From positions 484,326-548,325 of the forward strand of contig NZ_VLLG01000004.1 in assembly GCF_007830125.1 (NCBI RefSeq): 64,000 bases of DNA, read 5' to 3'. The notes under the pieces are model-generated. The model was not told the origin of the DNA. It made no database searches and worked only from the letters and a program-made list of their open reading frames with translations. Source of the stretch: Chitinophaga japonensis. GTDB taxonomy: Bacteria > Bacteroidota > Bacteroidia > Chitinophagales > Chitinophagaceae. This document shows, piece by piece, positions 28,336 through 37,158 of the stretch (its first letter is position 1; every line of letters begins with the position of its first letter). The position numbers and the translations under genes were made by a program.

Positions 28336-29187
28336 CTATTTTTTTATTTCCACAATATTTACCAGGGTGCCAACCGGCTCAATGGTGATCTCCACTACAT
28401 CGTTCTCCTGCAGGGTAAAGCTGCTGTCCGGCACCAGGCAGGTGCCTGTCATGAGATAACAGCCAAAGGGGAAATCGCATTCGCGGAAGAGGTAGGCGGC
28501 CAGCTCCTGGTGGCCGCGTTTCATCTGGCTGATGGGCACTGCTTCGTTGTACTGCGGCTGCCCCTGGCGTAATATCTGCATATGGATCTGCGTGGTGACG
28601 GGGAGGGGCTGCTCGGGCACCAGCAGGCAGGGCCCGATGGCAGCGCTTTTCTCATACACCTTGGCCTGGGGCAGGTACAGGGGGTTCTCCCCTTCTATGC
28701 TGCGGGAGCTCATGTCGTTGCCGACCGTGTATCCCTGTATTTCACCGGCGCTGTTCAGGAACAGGGTCAGCTCCGGCTCGGGCACGTTCCAGGTGGAGTC
28801 CTTCCGGATGTATACGGCCTGCCCGTGGCCCACGGCGCGGTGAGCCAGGGATTTAAAGAACAGTTCCGGCCTTTCGGCCTCATATACCTTGTCATAAAAA
28901 GTAGCGCCGCCGGCTATTTCGGATTCCTCTTTGCGGGCTACCATGCTGCGGAGGTAAGTAACGCCGGCCGCCCATATTTCCTGTGAGCCGATGGGCGGCA
29001 GCAGGTAATGCTGTATAGCCGCTGCTGCATCGGCGGCGGGCTCCAGCTCTTCGATCGCTTCCTGCAGGCTGGTGAACAAACGGGGACTGTTTACCAGCGC
29101 ATCCCAGTCCTGCTCCATACGGTAATAACGTTCCTGATGGTACGCAAAAATGCCATTCACGGTATTGTATAAACGGATATATTTCAT
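28336..29187 (-). CDS. Fumarylacetoacetate-hydrolase-family enzyme, 2-keto-3-deoxy-aldonate dehydratase-like
   Basis: The start at 29187 (MKYIRLYNTVNG) is preferred over a longer frame whose extra N-terminus overlaps the preceding gene. The FAH fold is clear: metal-binding acids in PEPELTLFL, then GYTVGNDMSSRSIEGENPLY and LPQAKVYEKSAAIGPCL. This subgroup includes archaeal 2-keto-3-deoxy-D-arabinonate dehydratase, so I infer dehydration of a 2-keto-3-deoxy-pentonate in oxidative pentose breakdown. It lacks a signal peptide and acts in the cytoplasm. It starts 17 bp after the upstream gene, in an apparent operon. The assignment fits the neighbouring arabinofuranosidase, but the sugar is not proven. 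Confidence 0.82.
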   Translation of the reverse strand: MKYIRLYNTVNGIFAYHQERYYRMEQDWDALVNSPRLFTSLQEAIEELEPAADAAAAIQHYLLPPIGSQEIWAAGVTYLRSMVARKEESEIAGGATFYDKVYEAERPELFFKSLAHRAVGHGQAVYIRKDSTWNVPEPELTLFLNSAGEIQGYTVGNDMSSRSIEGENPLYLPQAKVYEKSAAIGPCLLVPEQPLPVTTQIHMQILRQGQPQYNEAVPISQMKRGHQELAAYLFRECDFPFGCYLMTGTCLVPDSSFTLQENDVVEITIEPVGTLVNIVEIKK

Positions 29188-29203
29188 AACTGTTGGTTTA
29201 TTA

Positions 29204-30442
29204 TTATTGTTTGTTAAAAACGGCGGCAATGTCCGCAATGGATAGCTGCCACAGCTCCTGCGCCAGCGCATCCAGCGCGGTACGGCTCCCTTCCAGGTGC
29301 ACGGTGGTCTGCCGGTAGGTCATGGAGTCGCCGGGCAGCAGGGGGCGCGCGTCTGACGAGGATTCCAGCTCATAGAAAGGGCCCATCTGGGAGCCGTCTG
29401 CCAGCGGGCCGTCGTTGTAACAATTCACCACATCTCCCTTGTAAGGCGCTGCCTGCTGCTCCCACCTGGAATTCACGTACCTGCCGGCTGGACTGATGGA
29501 GAACAGGATGAGCGTAATGGCGCCGCTTTCCGTATCCACGCTGCCGGCCATGGGCTTTGCGATGGCGGGCTCCAGTCCTATTTTTCCACGGGCGCGGCCG
29601 TCCGCTTTCATCAGCACCAGGCCATCACGCACCTGTAAACGTTCCGGCGGTATCTTCCCGAAATAATCATCATGGATAAATTCGCGGGCATTGTCCTGCT
29701 GCCGGAAAGGCACTACGATCACCGTTTTATCAGAAGGGGTGAACATGCCCAGCAGCCAGATGGACGGCAGGCCGCTTCGCTCCTGCCAGGCTTCCGTGCC
29801 GGTGTTGGTGAGCTTGTTCTCCGTGCGGTAGGCCACTACGGACAGCCCGTCCGGCAACTGTACCCCCATCTGCCGGGCCGCTTCCGCTTTGTCCAGCAGT
29901 TGCACCTTCCGCTCTATGCCCACCTTGAAAACAGTACCGGCATAGTTCTGCAGGGCGCCTTCCTTCGTGTATACCACTTCCGTATCGCTTTGGCTTACCA
30001 TGGTGAAGGCAGCGGTATCTATGAGACCGGGCGTTTGCCAGTGCTCAAATTCAAAAGGCTTGCCCGGCGGAAAGAACAATCCATACTGCCCGCCTTCCGG
30101 TCCCAGCCAGCAGCGCTCCTCCCCGCCATATGCATTGATATGCGGCTGGTATTCGCCGGAGGCGATCAGCGGGTAGTTGATCCATCCGTAGCTTTTACCA
30201 TTCATGCCACGGGCGGAGCTGGTCATCACGCGGGCCTGGTAATCGCCGGTTACCAGCACCATGCTGCTGTCTGCAGCGCTTTGCAGCAGCACTACATTAT
30301 CCAGGTGCTGCCGCAGGAAATTTACATCCTGCTCAAAAGTAGCGGTGTCAGTCATTGTGGTATCAGCAGCTTTTTTACCGCCGGGCCGGCAGGCGAAAAG
30401 GCTGCCCAGCGCCAGCGTGCAACAAAGTATCGGGTATCGCAT
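29204..30442 (-). CDS. Secreted lipoprotein of unknown function (DUF6786-like)
   Basis: This 412-residue protein has a lipobox (LALGSLFAC, Cys 18). The body is beta-rich with no transmembrane helix; conserved-looking segments are YGGEERCWLGPEGGQYGLFF and NCYNDGPL. I think it belongs to the DUF6786 group, possibly with a mutarotase-like fold, but cannot confirm this. It is the first gene of the run that continues into the FAH enzyme and is divergent from the AraC regulator, so it is probably part of the same pentose system. Confidence 0.75.
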   Translation of the reverse strand: MRYPILCCTLALGSLFACRPGGKKAADTTMTDTATFEQDVNFLRQHLDNVVLLQSAADSSMVLVTGDYQARVMTSSARGMNGKSYGWINYPLIASGEYQPHINAYGGEERCWLGPEGGQYGLFFPPGKPFEFEHWQTPGLIDTAAFTMVSQSDTEVVYTKEGALQNYAGTVFKVGIERKVQLLDKAEAARQMGVQLPDGLSVVAYRTENKLTNTGTEAWQERSGLPSIWLLGMFTPSDKTVIVVPFRQQDNAREFIHDDYFGKIPPERLQVRDGLVLMKADGRARGKIGLEPAIAKPMAGSVDTESGAITLILFSISPAGRYVNSRWEQQAAPYKGDVVNCYNDGPLADGSQMGPFYELESSSDARPLLPGDSMTYRQTTVHLEGSRTALDALAQELWQLSIADIAAVFNKQ

Positions 30443-30705
30443 CTGTTGATGATTTTAGCGTGGCATCATTTCCGCATGCTTAATATTACTACATTTCCGC
30501 CATCTTCCATATAGGCTGGAATAAATGGATGGATGACAGCACAACAGGGTATCCGGGAAAACGTGGAATTTCAGCATACTGCAAGTTGTGTGTTTTTTGG
30601 GGGACGGCATTATCAATTCCAAGCCAAAAAATATACTATATTGGCATTTACGGGGCTTACAACGGCCCATAACGGCTTTTTTCAGATCAAAAATAGCCTG
30701 AACAG

Positions 30706-31608
30706 ATGAAACCGATACTCAGGAAAGTATCCGTGCATGGCGGGCACTCTTTCAGCGTGCGGGAGGATATCCTGCCCTACCTGTACAACCACTGGCATTA
30801 CCACCCGGAGGCGGAACTGACACTGATCCGCAAAGGCCGGGGCACCCGCCTGGTGGGCGACCATATGGAACGCTTTGCAGACGGAGACCTGGTACTGCTG
30901 GGGCCTAACCTGCCGCATATGTGGCGCAACGATGCGGACTACTTCCAGCCGGGCAGCCAGCTCCATGTGGAAGCCGTGGCCATTCACTTCCACGAAAACT
31001 ATTGGGGAGATGCTTTTTTACAACTGCCGGAAATGGAGCCGGTACGGCTGCTGCTGCAACAGGCGCGCAGGGGCATCCGGATCAGCGGCAGCGCCGCCAA
31101 ACGGCTGTCGCGGCAAATGGAGCAGATGCTGCAGGCCAGCGGGCCGCAGAAGATCACCGGCCTGATAGCGCTGCTGACGGCCATAGCCGCCACTACAGAA
31201 AAAAGCCTGCTCAGCAGCCTGGGGTTTGTGCAGGAATACAGCCTGCAGCGCACGGACAAGATCAACGAGATCTACCACTACACGTTCAATAACTTCACCA
31301 GTCCTATACAGATCGCTACTGTTGCACAAGCAGTGCACATCAGCCCCCACTCCTTTTGCCGGTATTTCAAGACCCGTACCTCTAAAACCTATTCCCGGTT
31401 CCTGAGCGAGCTGCGCATTGGCTACGCCTGCAGGCTGATACTGGAAAATGAAATAAGCATTGCGCAGGTATGCTATTCCAGCGGCTTTAACAACCTGGCC
31501 AATTTCAACCGGCAGTTCAAGGCTATTACCGGCAAAACGCCGCTGCAATACTTTAAGGAATATGCGGGCCAAACGGCTGTGCTGAGCGCCTGGCAGGCTT
31601 TGCCATAG
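30706..31608 (+). CDS. AraC-family transcriptional regulator with cupin sensor
   Basis: In this 300-residue protein the N-terminal cupin carries HYHPEAELTLIRKGRGTRLV and LGPNLPHMWRND, a likely sugar-binding site. The C-terminal AraC domain has two helix-turn-helix motifs: IATVAQAVHISPHSFCRYFK, and then SIAQVCYSSGFNNLANFNRQ. It is divergent from the lipoprotein/FAH operon across a 263-bp gap, so it probably controls that operon and the susCD/GH51 genes in response to a sugar. Confidence 0.93.
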   Translation: MKPILRKVSVHGGHSFSVREDILPYLYNHWHYHPEAELTLIRKGRGTRLVGDHMERFADGDLVLLGPNLPHMWRNDADYFQPGSQLHVEAVAIHFHENYWGDAFLQLPEMEPVRLLLQQARRGIRISGSAAKRLSRQMEQMLQASGPQKITGLIALLTAIAATTEKSLLSSLGFVQEYSLQRTDKINEIYHYTFNNFTSPIQIATVAQAVHISPHSFCRYFKTRTSKTYSRFLSELRIGYACRLILENEISIAQVCYSSGFNNLANFNRQFKAITGKTPLQYFKEYAGQTAVLSAWQALP

Positions 31609-31690
31609 CGGCGCCATTCATCAAATTTAAAAGGCGCTTTGCCGGCTTCTTTGTAACTTATGAGCACCGGCCTGAAATCTCGCGTACCAT

Positions 31691-32176
31691 ATGCTCACAA
31701 AACTGGTTGTATATACCGCTTTATTGAACGCCCTGCTGCTGCCAGCGACAGCCCAGCAGGTAGCACTTGCTACGGTAGATCAACTGGAAGCGCGTTTTGC
31801 CGGCGGCGGGGACACCACCTACATCGTTAATTTCTGGGCTACCTGGTGCAGCCCCTGCGTAGCGGAGCTGCCGCATTTTGAAAAGTTCGGGGAAGCTCAC
31901 CGCGGGGAGCCGGTAAAGGTGCTGCTGGTAAGTGTGGACGCACGGTCCAGGCTGCGCAGCAAAGTAGTGCCCTTTGTAAAGAAAGAACAACTGCACAGCG
32001 AGGTACTGCTGCTGAATGAAACAGACCAGCAGGTATATATAGACCGTGTCAGCCCGGACTGGTCCGGCAGCCTGCCCGCCACGCTTTTTGTAAACACGGG
32101 CAAACAATTGCGCCGCCTCCAGGAAAAAGAGTTTACCTATGACCAATTGGTAACAACCTATCGTTCATTAAAATAA
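31691..32176 (+). CDS. Exported thioredoxin-like (TlpA-type) protein
   Basis: This 161-residue protein has a short signal peptide (LLNALLLPATAQQ) and a thioredoxin fold. The active site is WCSPC in VNFWATWCSPCVAELPHF, and the cis-Pro region is GSLPATLFVN. It probably reduces or exchanges thiols in the periplasm. It lies 8 bp before a second redoxin-like gene, so the two are probably co-expressed. Confidence 0.92.
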   Translation: MLTKLVVYTALLNALLLPATAQQVALATVDQLEARFAGGGDTTYIVNFWATWCSPCVAELPHFEKFGEAHRGEPVKVLLVSVDARSRLRSKVVPFVKKEQLHSEVLLLNETDQQVYIDRVSPDWSGSLPATLFVNTGKQLRRLQEKEFTYDQLVTTYRSLK

Positions 32177-32183
32177 TACCGTT

Positions 32184-32789
32184 ATGCGAAGCTTACTCAC
32201 ACTCTCGTTGCTGCTCCTGGGGCTACTGGCCAGGGCACAGCAGGCAGGTTACCAGGTAGGCGATGTGGTAACCGATTTCAACCTGAAGAACATAGATAAT
32301 AAAAACCTTTCTCTTTCCAGCTACCCCGATGCCAAAGGTTACATCGTGATCTTTGGCTGCAATACCTGCCCGGTGTCACGGGGGTACGAGCAAAGAATGG
32401 TGGCGCTGCAGGAAAAATTTGCCTCCAAAGGCTACCCGGTGATCATGATCAATCCCAATGACCCGGAGGCACAACAAGGCGAAACCTTCGAGGATATGCA
32501 GCTACACGCCCAAAAAAGCAAGCTGACCTTTCCTTACCTGGAAGACCCGGGACAGGTGGTAACGCGGCAGTTCGGCGCGCTGCGCACACCGCACGTGTTT
32601 GTATTGCAGAAAACGGACAAGGGAAACAGGGTGGCCTACATAGGGGCTATTGACAATGACCCGGAGAACGAAAAAAGCGAGCAGATCAACTATGTGCAGC
32701 AGGCCGTGCACTCCCTGCTGGCCGGTGAACAACCGGAGATCACCTTCACCAAAGCGGTGGGATGCGGGGTGAAATCGAAAGGGAAGTAA
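32184..32789 (+). CDS. Exported redoxin (AhpC/TSA-like) protein
   Basis: This 201-residue protein has a signal peptide (LLTLSLLLLGLLARAQQ). The redoxin fold has a CxxC in FGCNTCPVSRGYEQRM. The later PHVFVLQKTDKGNRVAYIGA is typical of exported thioredoxin-family proteins annotated as redoxin-domain in Bacteroidota. It follows the TlpA-like gene closely, and the pair may work in series on periplasmic thiols or peroxides. A further Cys near the C-terminus (AVGCGVKS) is unexplained. Confidence 0.9.
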   Translation: MRSLLTLSLLLLGLLARAQQAGYQVGDVVTDFNLKNIDNKNLSLSSYPDAKGYIVIFGCNTCPVSRGYEQRMVALQEKFASKGYPVIMINPNDPEAQQGETFEDMQLHAQKSKLTFPYLEDPGQVVTRQFGALRTPHVFVLQKTDKGNRVAYIGAIDNDPENEKSEQINYVQQAVHSLLAGEQPEITFTKAVGCGVKSKGK

Positions 32790-32793
32790 TAAA

Positions 32794-32871
32794 TAAAAAA
32801 TAAAAAGGAAAAAGTAAAAAAGAAAAATTGACGGAAGCGTTTAATTTTTTCTTTTTTACTTTTTCTTTTTT
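32794..32871. repeat. Heptamer inverted array B, also a likely bidirectional terminator
   Basis: The left arm (32794-32828) is TAAAAAA, TAAAAAG, GAAAAAG, TAAAAAA, GAAAAAT. The right arm (32844-32871) is ATTTTTT, CTTTTTT, ACTTTTT, CTTTTTT. The arms pair over about 28 bp with one or two mismatches and a loop of about 15 bp. It lies between convergent genes and could end transcription from both sides. Confidence 0.8.
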
Positions 32872-32873
32872 AC

Positions 32874-33389
32874 CTAGAAATTCCAGCCTGCTTTCAGCCC
32901 CCAGAAACCATTGGTGCCATCCTTGAACCAGGCTTCGTACTTGGCCTGGAAATCAAAGCCCAGCACCCGCAGGCCCAGACCGGGAGAAAAGATGGCCGCG
33001 CCGCCGTCATAATCACCGGTAAGGTTGGCCACCCCACCTTCCACCTTTACATACAGCAAAGGTATGAACTTGTACTTCAGCCCCAGGCGGACAGGTACGG
33101 CAGACAGGGCGTCTACTTTGTAGGTATTGCCCCCGTCATCAGTTACCGTTTGACCGGGGAAACGCATGTAGCTAACGGAACCGGTTACACCCAGGCCGGC
33201 TATCAGCTTAATGTCTGCGCCCACGCCGGCGCCATAGCCCGTTTTGTAATTGTCCGCCATGCTACCTACCGGGAAGCCGGCTTCAATAAAAGGGCCGATG
33301 CTGAATCGCTTCAGTTGCGCCTGGGTAGCGCTGCTGGTAAAGCAGAGGACGAGCAGCATGCCGGTGATGGTAAAAAGGATTTTCTTCAT
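32874..33389 (-). CDS. Small outer-membrane beta-barrel protein
   Basis: This 171-residue protein has a signal peptide (MKKILFTITGMLLVLCF, ending near TQAQ). The body is alternating beta-strand with glycine turns (GYGAGVGADIKLIAGLGVTG) and ends in WGLKAGWNF, with the terminal aromatic of an outer-membrane barrel. It fits the broad PorT/OmpA-like barrel group. Its ligand is unknown. Confidence 0.85.
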   Translation of the reverse strand: MKKILFTITGMLLVLCFTSSATQAQLKRFSIGPFIEAGFPVGSMADNYKTGYGAGVGADIKLIAGLGVTGSVSYMRFPGQTVTDDGGNTYKVDALSAVPVRLGLKYKFIPLLYVKVEGGVANLTGDYDGGAAIFSPGLGLRVLGFDFQAKYEAWFKDGTNGFWGLKAGWNF

Positions 33390-33598
33390 CTGTTTTGTTT
33401 TTTCGCAGGAACGGTTATTATAAATTTTCTGTAAATGTAAGTAAATGAATTGGAATTCTGTTAAGGAGTGTTAAGCATTGTTAAATACTCCTAACAAAAT
33501 ACGGGCCGCATTGAAAAGTGCCGGTTATTTGCAGGCAGTAGTGAACCGCTTATGCTTTCCGCTATCGGAATGTTTGAAGCACCAAGAACAGGATTACA

Positions 33599-34939
33599 AT
33601 GAACAGAATGATCGTTATTACTGCGATACTGCTGCTAACCGGCGCCTCCCTGTTAAAGGCGCAACCCGCCGACACCACGGCATTACCAGACAAATGGACC
33701 TTGCAGCAATGCATTGATTATGCGAAACAGCATAACATACAACTGAATAACCTGCGCTTAAGCCGGCAGTCCAGCCGGGAAGACCTGCTACTGGCAAAGG
33801 CGGCCCGCCTGCCGGGCGTTTCGGGCAGCGCCTCCCAGTACTACACCCATGCCAGGAATGCAGACCCCGTAGTGGGCGGCTTCCAGACACAATCCTCCAT
33901 GGCCAGCAACTATTCCGTTAGTTCCAACTGGACGCTTTACCAGGGCGGCTACCTGAAGAACGACGTGCGCGAAAAGAACCTGCTGCTGCAAACGGCCAAC
34001 CTGGATGTGCTGCAATCGGAGAACGACATTACCCTGCAGATCACGCAGGCATACCTCAACATATTGCTGGCCAGCGAGAACATTGTGTACGCCGGGGACC
34101 TGGTGCAAACCTCCCGGGCGCAACTGCAGCAGGGGCAGCAGCAGTTTGACGCGGGCAGCATTGCCCGGAAGGACCTGGTGCAACTGGAAGCGCAACTGGC
34201 CACGGACCAGTACTCGCTGGTAGCGGCGGAAAACAGCTACCGGCAAAACCTGCTGACCCTGAAGCAATTGCTGCAGTTGCCCACTTCCTTTGATTTCAGC
34301 ATTGCGCAGCCGGATACGCTGGCGGCGGAAAAGCCCGTGCCAGGCCTCGCCACTGCGCAGCAACTGGCCCTGCAAACCCGGCCGGAAGTAAAGAGCGGGG
34401 AACTGAATGTAGCCATTGCGGAAGTTGGCCTGGCCAAGGCCAAAGCCGGTTACAAACCCACCCTCAGTTTCGGCGCCAGCCTGGCTACCGGTTTTTCCGA
34501 TAACCAGTCCTACAGTTACTGGCAACAACTGGACAATAACTTCTACCAGCGCGCCGGCATTACGCTGGGCATTCCCATTTTCAGCAACCGGGCCAACAAG
34601 ACCAACGAGGCCAAGGCAAAAATTGCCATCAGCCAGGCCAAACTGTCCCTGCAGGATACCCGGACCGCGCTGTCGCAAACCGTAGAGCAGGCTTACCTGA
34701 ACCTGGTGAACACCCAGGAGCAGTACAGGGCCGCCGAAAAACAACTGGATGCCAACGGGGAAAGCTACCGCATCACCGTAGAGCAGCTAAAACTGGGCGC
34801 GGTGAACATGGTGGACCTGCAGGTGCAGAAGAACCTGTATGTGCAGTCATTGCAGGCATACATACAGGCCAAGTACAGCAATATTCTCAACAGGAAGATA
34901 TACGCATTTTATACGGGAGAACCGGTAACGAATGAATAA
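33599..34939 (+). CDS. TolC-family outer-membrane efflux protein
   Basis: This 446-residue protein has a signal peptide (MIVITAILLLTGASLLKAQ) and two repeated alpha-helical hairpin/strand halves. The first opens WTLQQCIDYAKQHNIQLNNL and the second LALQTRPEVKSGELNVAIAE, the standard OEP repeat. It forms the outer-membrane channel of a tripartite pump. The fusion protein follows within 12-60 bp, so this is the first gene of the efflux operon. Confidence 0.95.
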   Translation: MNRMIVITAILLLTGASLLKAQPADTTALPDKWTLQQCIDYAKQHNIQLNNLRLSRQSSREDLLLAKAARLPGVSGSASQYYTHARNADPVVGGFQTQSSMASNYSVSSNWTLYQGGYLKNDVREKNLLLQTANLDVLQSENDITLQITQAYLNILLASENIVYAGDLVQTSRAQLQQGQQQFDAGSIARKDLVQLEAQLATDQYSLVAAENSYRQNLLTLKQLLQLPTSFDFSIAQPDTLAAEKPVPGLATAQQLALQTRPEVKSGELNVAIAEVGLAKAKAGYKPTLSFGASLATGFSDNQSYSYWQQLDNNFYQRAGITLGIPIFSNRANKTNEAKAKIAISQAKLSLQDTRTALSQTVEQAYLNLVNTQEQYRAAEKQLDANGESYRITVEQLKLGAVNMVDLQVQKNLYVQSLQAYIQAKYSNILNRKIYAFYTGEPVTNE

Positions 34940-35004
34940 AACACTTACGAATGAAACCGCAAGGTTCCATGAGATTTTTGAAAGACAAACACTTACGAAT
35001 GAAA
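34939..35004 (+). repeat. 18-bp direct repeat across two candidate starts
   Basis: AAACACTTACGAATGAAA occurs at 34939-34956 and again at 34987-35004. The copies are 48 bp apart, so both ATGs (34951 and 34999) are in the same frame. Confidence 0.9.
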
Positions 35005-36279
35005 AGATATAAATGGATCATTATTGGAGCGGCCCTGCTACTGACAGCAGCCATATGGTTCTGGAAATTCAGGCCCCGGGAAGCGCCGGTGGCCATCACC
35101 ACGGAAAAGCCGGCCTATGGCTTCATTGCCAACGCCATTACCGCTACAGGCACCATACAGCCGGTAGACACCGTATCCGTGGGCACACAGGTATCCGGCA
35201 CCATCAAATATATCTATGCCGATTTCAACACCCGGGTAAAGAAAGGGCAGTTGGTAGCGGAGCTGGACAAATCACTGCTGCAGGCGCAGGTGAGCCAGAT
35301 ACAGGCCAACCTGAACGCGGCGCAGGACCAACTGGTGTACCAGCAAAGCAACTTTAACCGGCAATCGCAGCTATACAATGTTGGCGCCGTCAGCCGGGCG
35401 GACTATGAAACCGCCCTGTACCAGTACAATAGCGCCAAAGCCAATGTGTCGGCCATTAAAGCGCAATTGCAATCCGCCAACCAGAACCTGTCCTACGCCA
35501 ATATCTATTCACCGATAGACGGGGTAGTGCTGAACCGGAACGTGAACATCGGGCAAACCGTGGCCGCCAGCTTCAGCACCCCTACCCTGTTCATCATTGC
35601 CAAAGACCTGACCAAGATGCAGGTACAGGCCAGTGTAGACGAAGCGGATATCGGCAGCGTGGAAAAGGGGCAGCGTGTAACCTTTACCGTGGACGCCTTC
35701 CCGGACGATGTGTTTAACGGCACCGTGCAGGAAGTACGCCTGCAGCCTGCCACCTCCTCCAACGTGGTGACCTATGTAACGATCATAGACGCACCGAATA
35801 ATAACCTGCGACTGAAGCCCGGCATGACGGCCAATGTGACCATTTACACCAAAGAGGCCGCCAATACGCTGCTGATCAGCGCCAAGGCCCTGCAGTTCAG
35901 ACCCGACTCCTCCCTGCTGGAAGGCTACACCATCGTGGGCCGGCGGGAGGCAGGACCGGCAGACACCGGGGCCGCGTTTTACCGCACCAGGCGCCCGGAC
36001 ACGCTCAAAACGGAAACGGACACCACTAAAGCACTCACGGCCCCGGACGAAGCAGCCCGCCCGGCGGCCGTATGGATCAGGGAAGGCGACAGCATTGTGC
36101 GCCGCCGCATACTGACCGGCCTGAACGACGAGACCAGCGTACAGGTGCTGCGCGGACTGGACACATCGGACAACGTGATCAATGATGTACGGCGGGCCAG
36201 CAGCGGGTCAAAGACCGGCGAACAGGCTACCAAAAGCCCCTTTATGCCTTCCAGGCCGGGCGGAAGAAGAAGGGGTTGA
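34999..36279 (+). CDS. Periplasmic membrane-fusion protein (MacA/HlyD type)
   Basis: The start at 34999 puts MKRYKWIIIGAALLLTAAIW at the N-terminus as a membrane anchor; a duplicated upstream ATG at 34951 would add 16 residues. The core has the biotinyl/lipoyl halves (TGTIQPVDTVSVGTQVSGTI and IYSPIDGVVLNRNVNIGQ), a coiled-coil hairpin (residues of about 85-165), and a beta-barrel domain. A charged tail with an acidic insert follows. It links the inner-membrane ABC transporter to TolC. The stop overlaps the ATPase start by one base. Confidence 0.93.
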   Translation: MKRYKWIIIGAALLLTAAIWFWKFRPREAPVAITTEKPAYGFIANAITATGTIQPVDTVSVGTQVSGTIKYIYADFNTRVKKGQLVAELDKSLLQAQVSQIQANLNAAQDQLVYQQSNFNRQSQLYNVGAVSRADYETALYQYNSAKANVSAIKAQLQSANQNLSYANIYSPIDGVVLNRNVNIGQTVAASFSTPTLFIIAKDLTKMQVQASVDEADIGSVEKGQRVTFTVDAFPDDVFNGTVQEVRLQPATSSNVVTYVTIIDAPNNNLRLKPGMTANVTIYTKEAANTLLISAKALQFRPDSSLLEGYTIVGRREAGPADTGAAFYRTRRPDTLKTETDTTKALTAPDEAARPAAVWIREGDSIVRRRILTGLNDETSVQVLRGLDTSDNVINDVRRASSGSKTGEQATKSPFMPSRPGGRRRG

Positions 36280-37049
36280 TGATAAAAAAAGAAAAGATGG
36301 AGAACGATAAAAAGATATTGGAGATACAGGAGCTGAAACGGGAATTCAGGATGGGCACGGAAACGGTGCGTGCGCTGAAAGGCGTTTCATTTGAGGTGAT
36401 GGCCGGGGAATTTGTGACCATCATGGGCAGCAGCGGCAGCGGCAAAACCACCCTGCTGAACATACTGGGTTGCCTGGACAAACCTACCGCCGGCACCTAC
36501 CTGCTGGACGGCGTGGACATCAGCCGCCTGTCGCGGGACGAGCTGGCCCGGCTGCGCAACCGGAAAATAGGGTTCGTGTTCCAGTCCTACAACCTGCTGG
36601 CGCGCACCAGCGCGCTGGAGAACGTAGAGCTGCCGCTGTTCTACAACCCCTCACTTACGGCTACGGACCGGAAAGAGAAAGCCGTAAAAGCACTGGAGGC
36701 AGTGAAGCTGGCGGAACGGCTGGACCACCTGCCCAACCAGCTTTCCGGCGGGCAGCAGCAGCGGGTGGCCATTGCACGGGCGCTGGTGAACGAGCCGGTG
36801 ATGATACTGGCCGATGAGGCCACCGGCAACCTGGATACGCGTACCTCCTACGAGATCATGGCCCTGCTGCAGGAGCTGCACCAGGCCGGCAAGACCATCG
36901 TGTTTGTAACGCATGAACCGGACATTGCCGCCTTCAGCAGCCGCACCATCATGCTGCGGGACGGCAGGGTGATCCGGGACCAGCGGAATGAAAATATCAG
37001 ATCGGCCCGGCAAATGTTAAGCGAGCTGCCGGTTGCAGATGATTATTGA
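36279..37049 (+). CDS. ABC transporter ATP-binding protein (MacB/LolD type)
   Basis: The ATG at 36279 overlaps the preceding TGA; an ATG at 36297 is also possible. Walker A is GSSGSGKTT, the Q-loop lies in FVFQSYNLL, the signature is LSGGQQQR, and Walker B is MILADEAT, followed by GNLDTRTS. The switch His is in VFVTHEPD. All ATPase residues are present. It powers the MacB-type permease encoded 110 bp downstream. Confidence 0.96.
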   Translation: MIKKEKMENDKKILEIQELKREFRMGTETVRALKGVSFEVMAGEFVTIMGSSGSGKTTLLNILGCLDKPTAGTYLLDGVDISRLSRDELARLRNRKIGFVFQSYNLLARTSALENVELPLFYNPSLTATDRKEKAVKALEAVKLAERLDHLPNQLSGGQQQRVAIARALVNEPVMILADEATGNLDTRTSYEIMALLQELHQAGKTIVFVTHEPDIAAFSSRTIMLRDGRVIRDQRNENIRSARQMLSELPVADDY

Positions 37050-37121
37050 AGTAAGAAGTATGAGGTACGAGGCAGGAGGAGAAAAGATGCGTTGATCATC
37101 CTACATCTTACTTCATACTTC
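37048..37121. repeat. Heptamer inverted array C
   Basis: The left arm (37048-37075) is GAAGTAA, GAAGTAT, GAGGTAC, GAGGCAG. The right arm, read on the minus strand from 37121 to 37094, is GAAGTAT, GAAGTAA, GATGTAG, GATGATC. The arms share the 7-bp register but differ in detail. The first heptad overlaps the stop codon of the ATPase gene, and the array separates it from its permease. Confidence 0.8.
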
Positions 37122-37158
37122 CGTAAACATATTAAGGACGTGTATAAGTATAAAAGAC

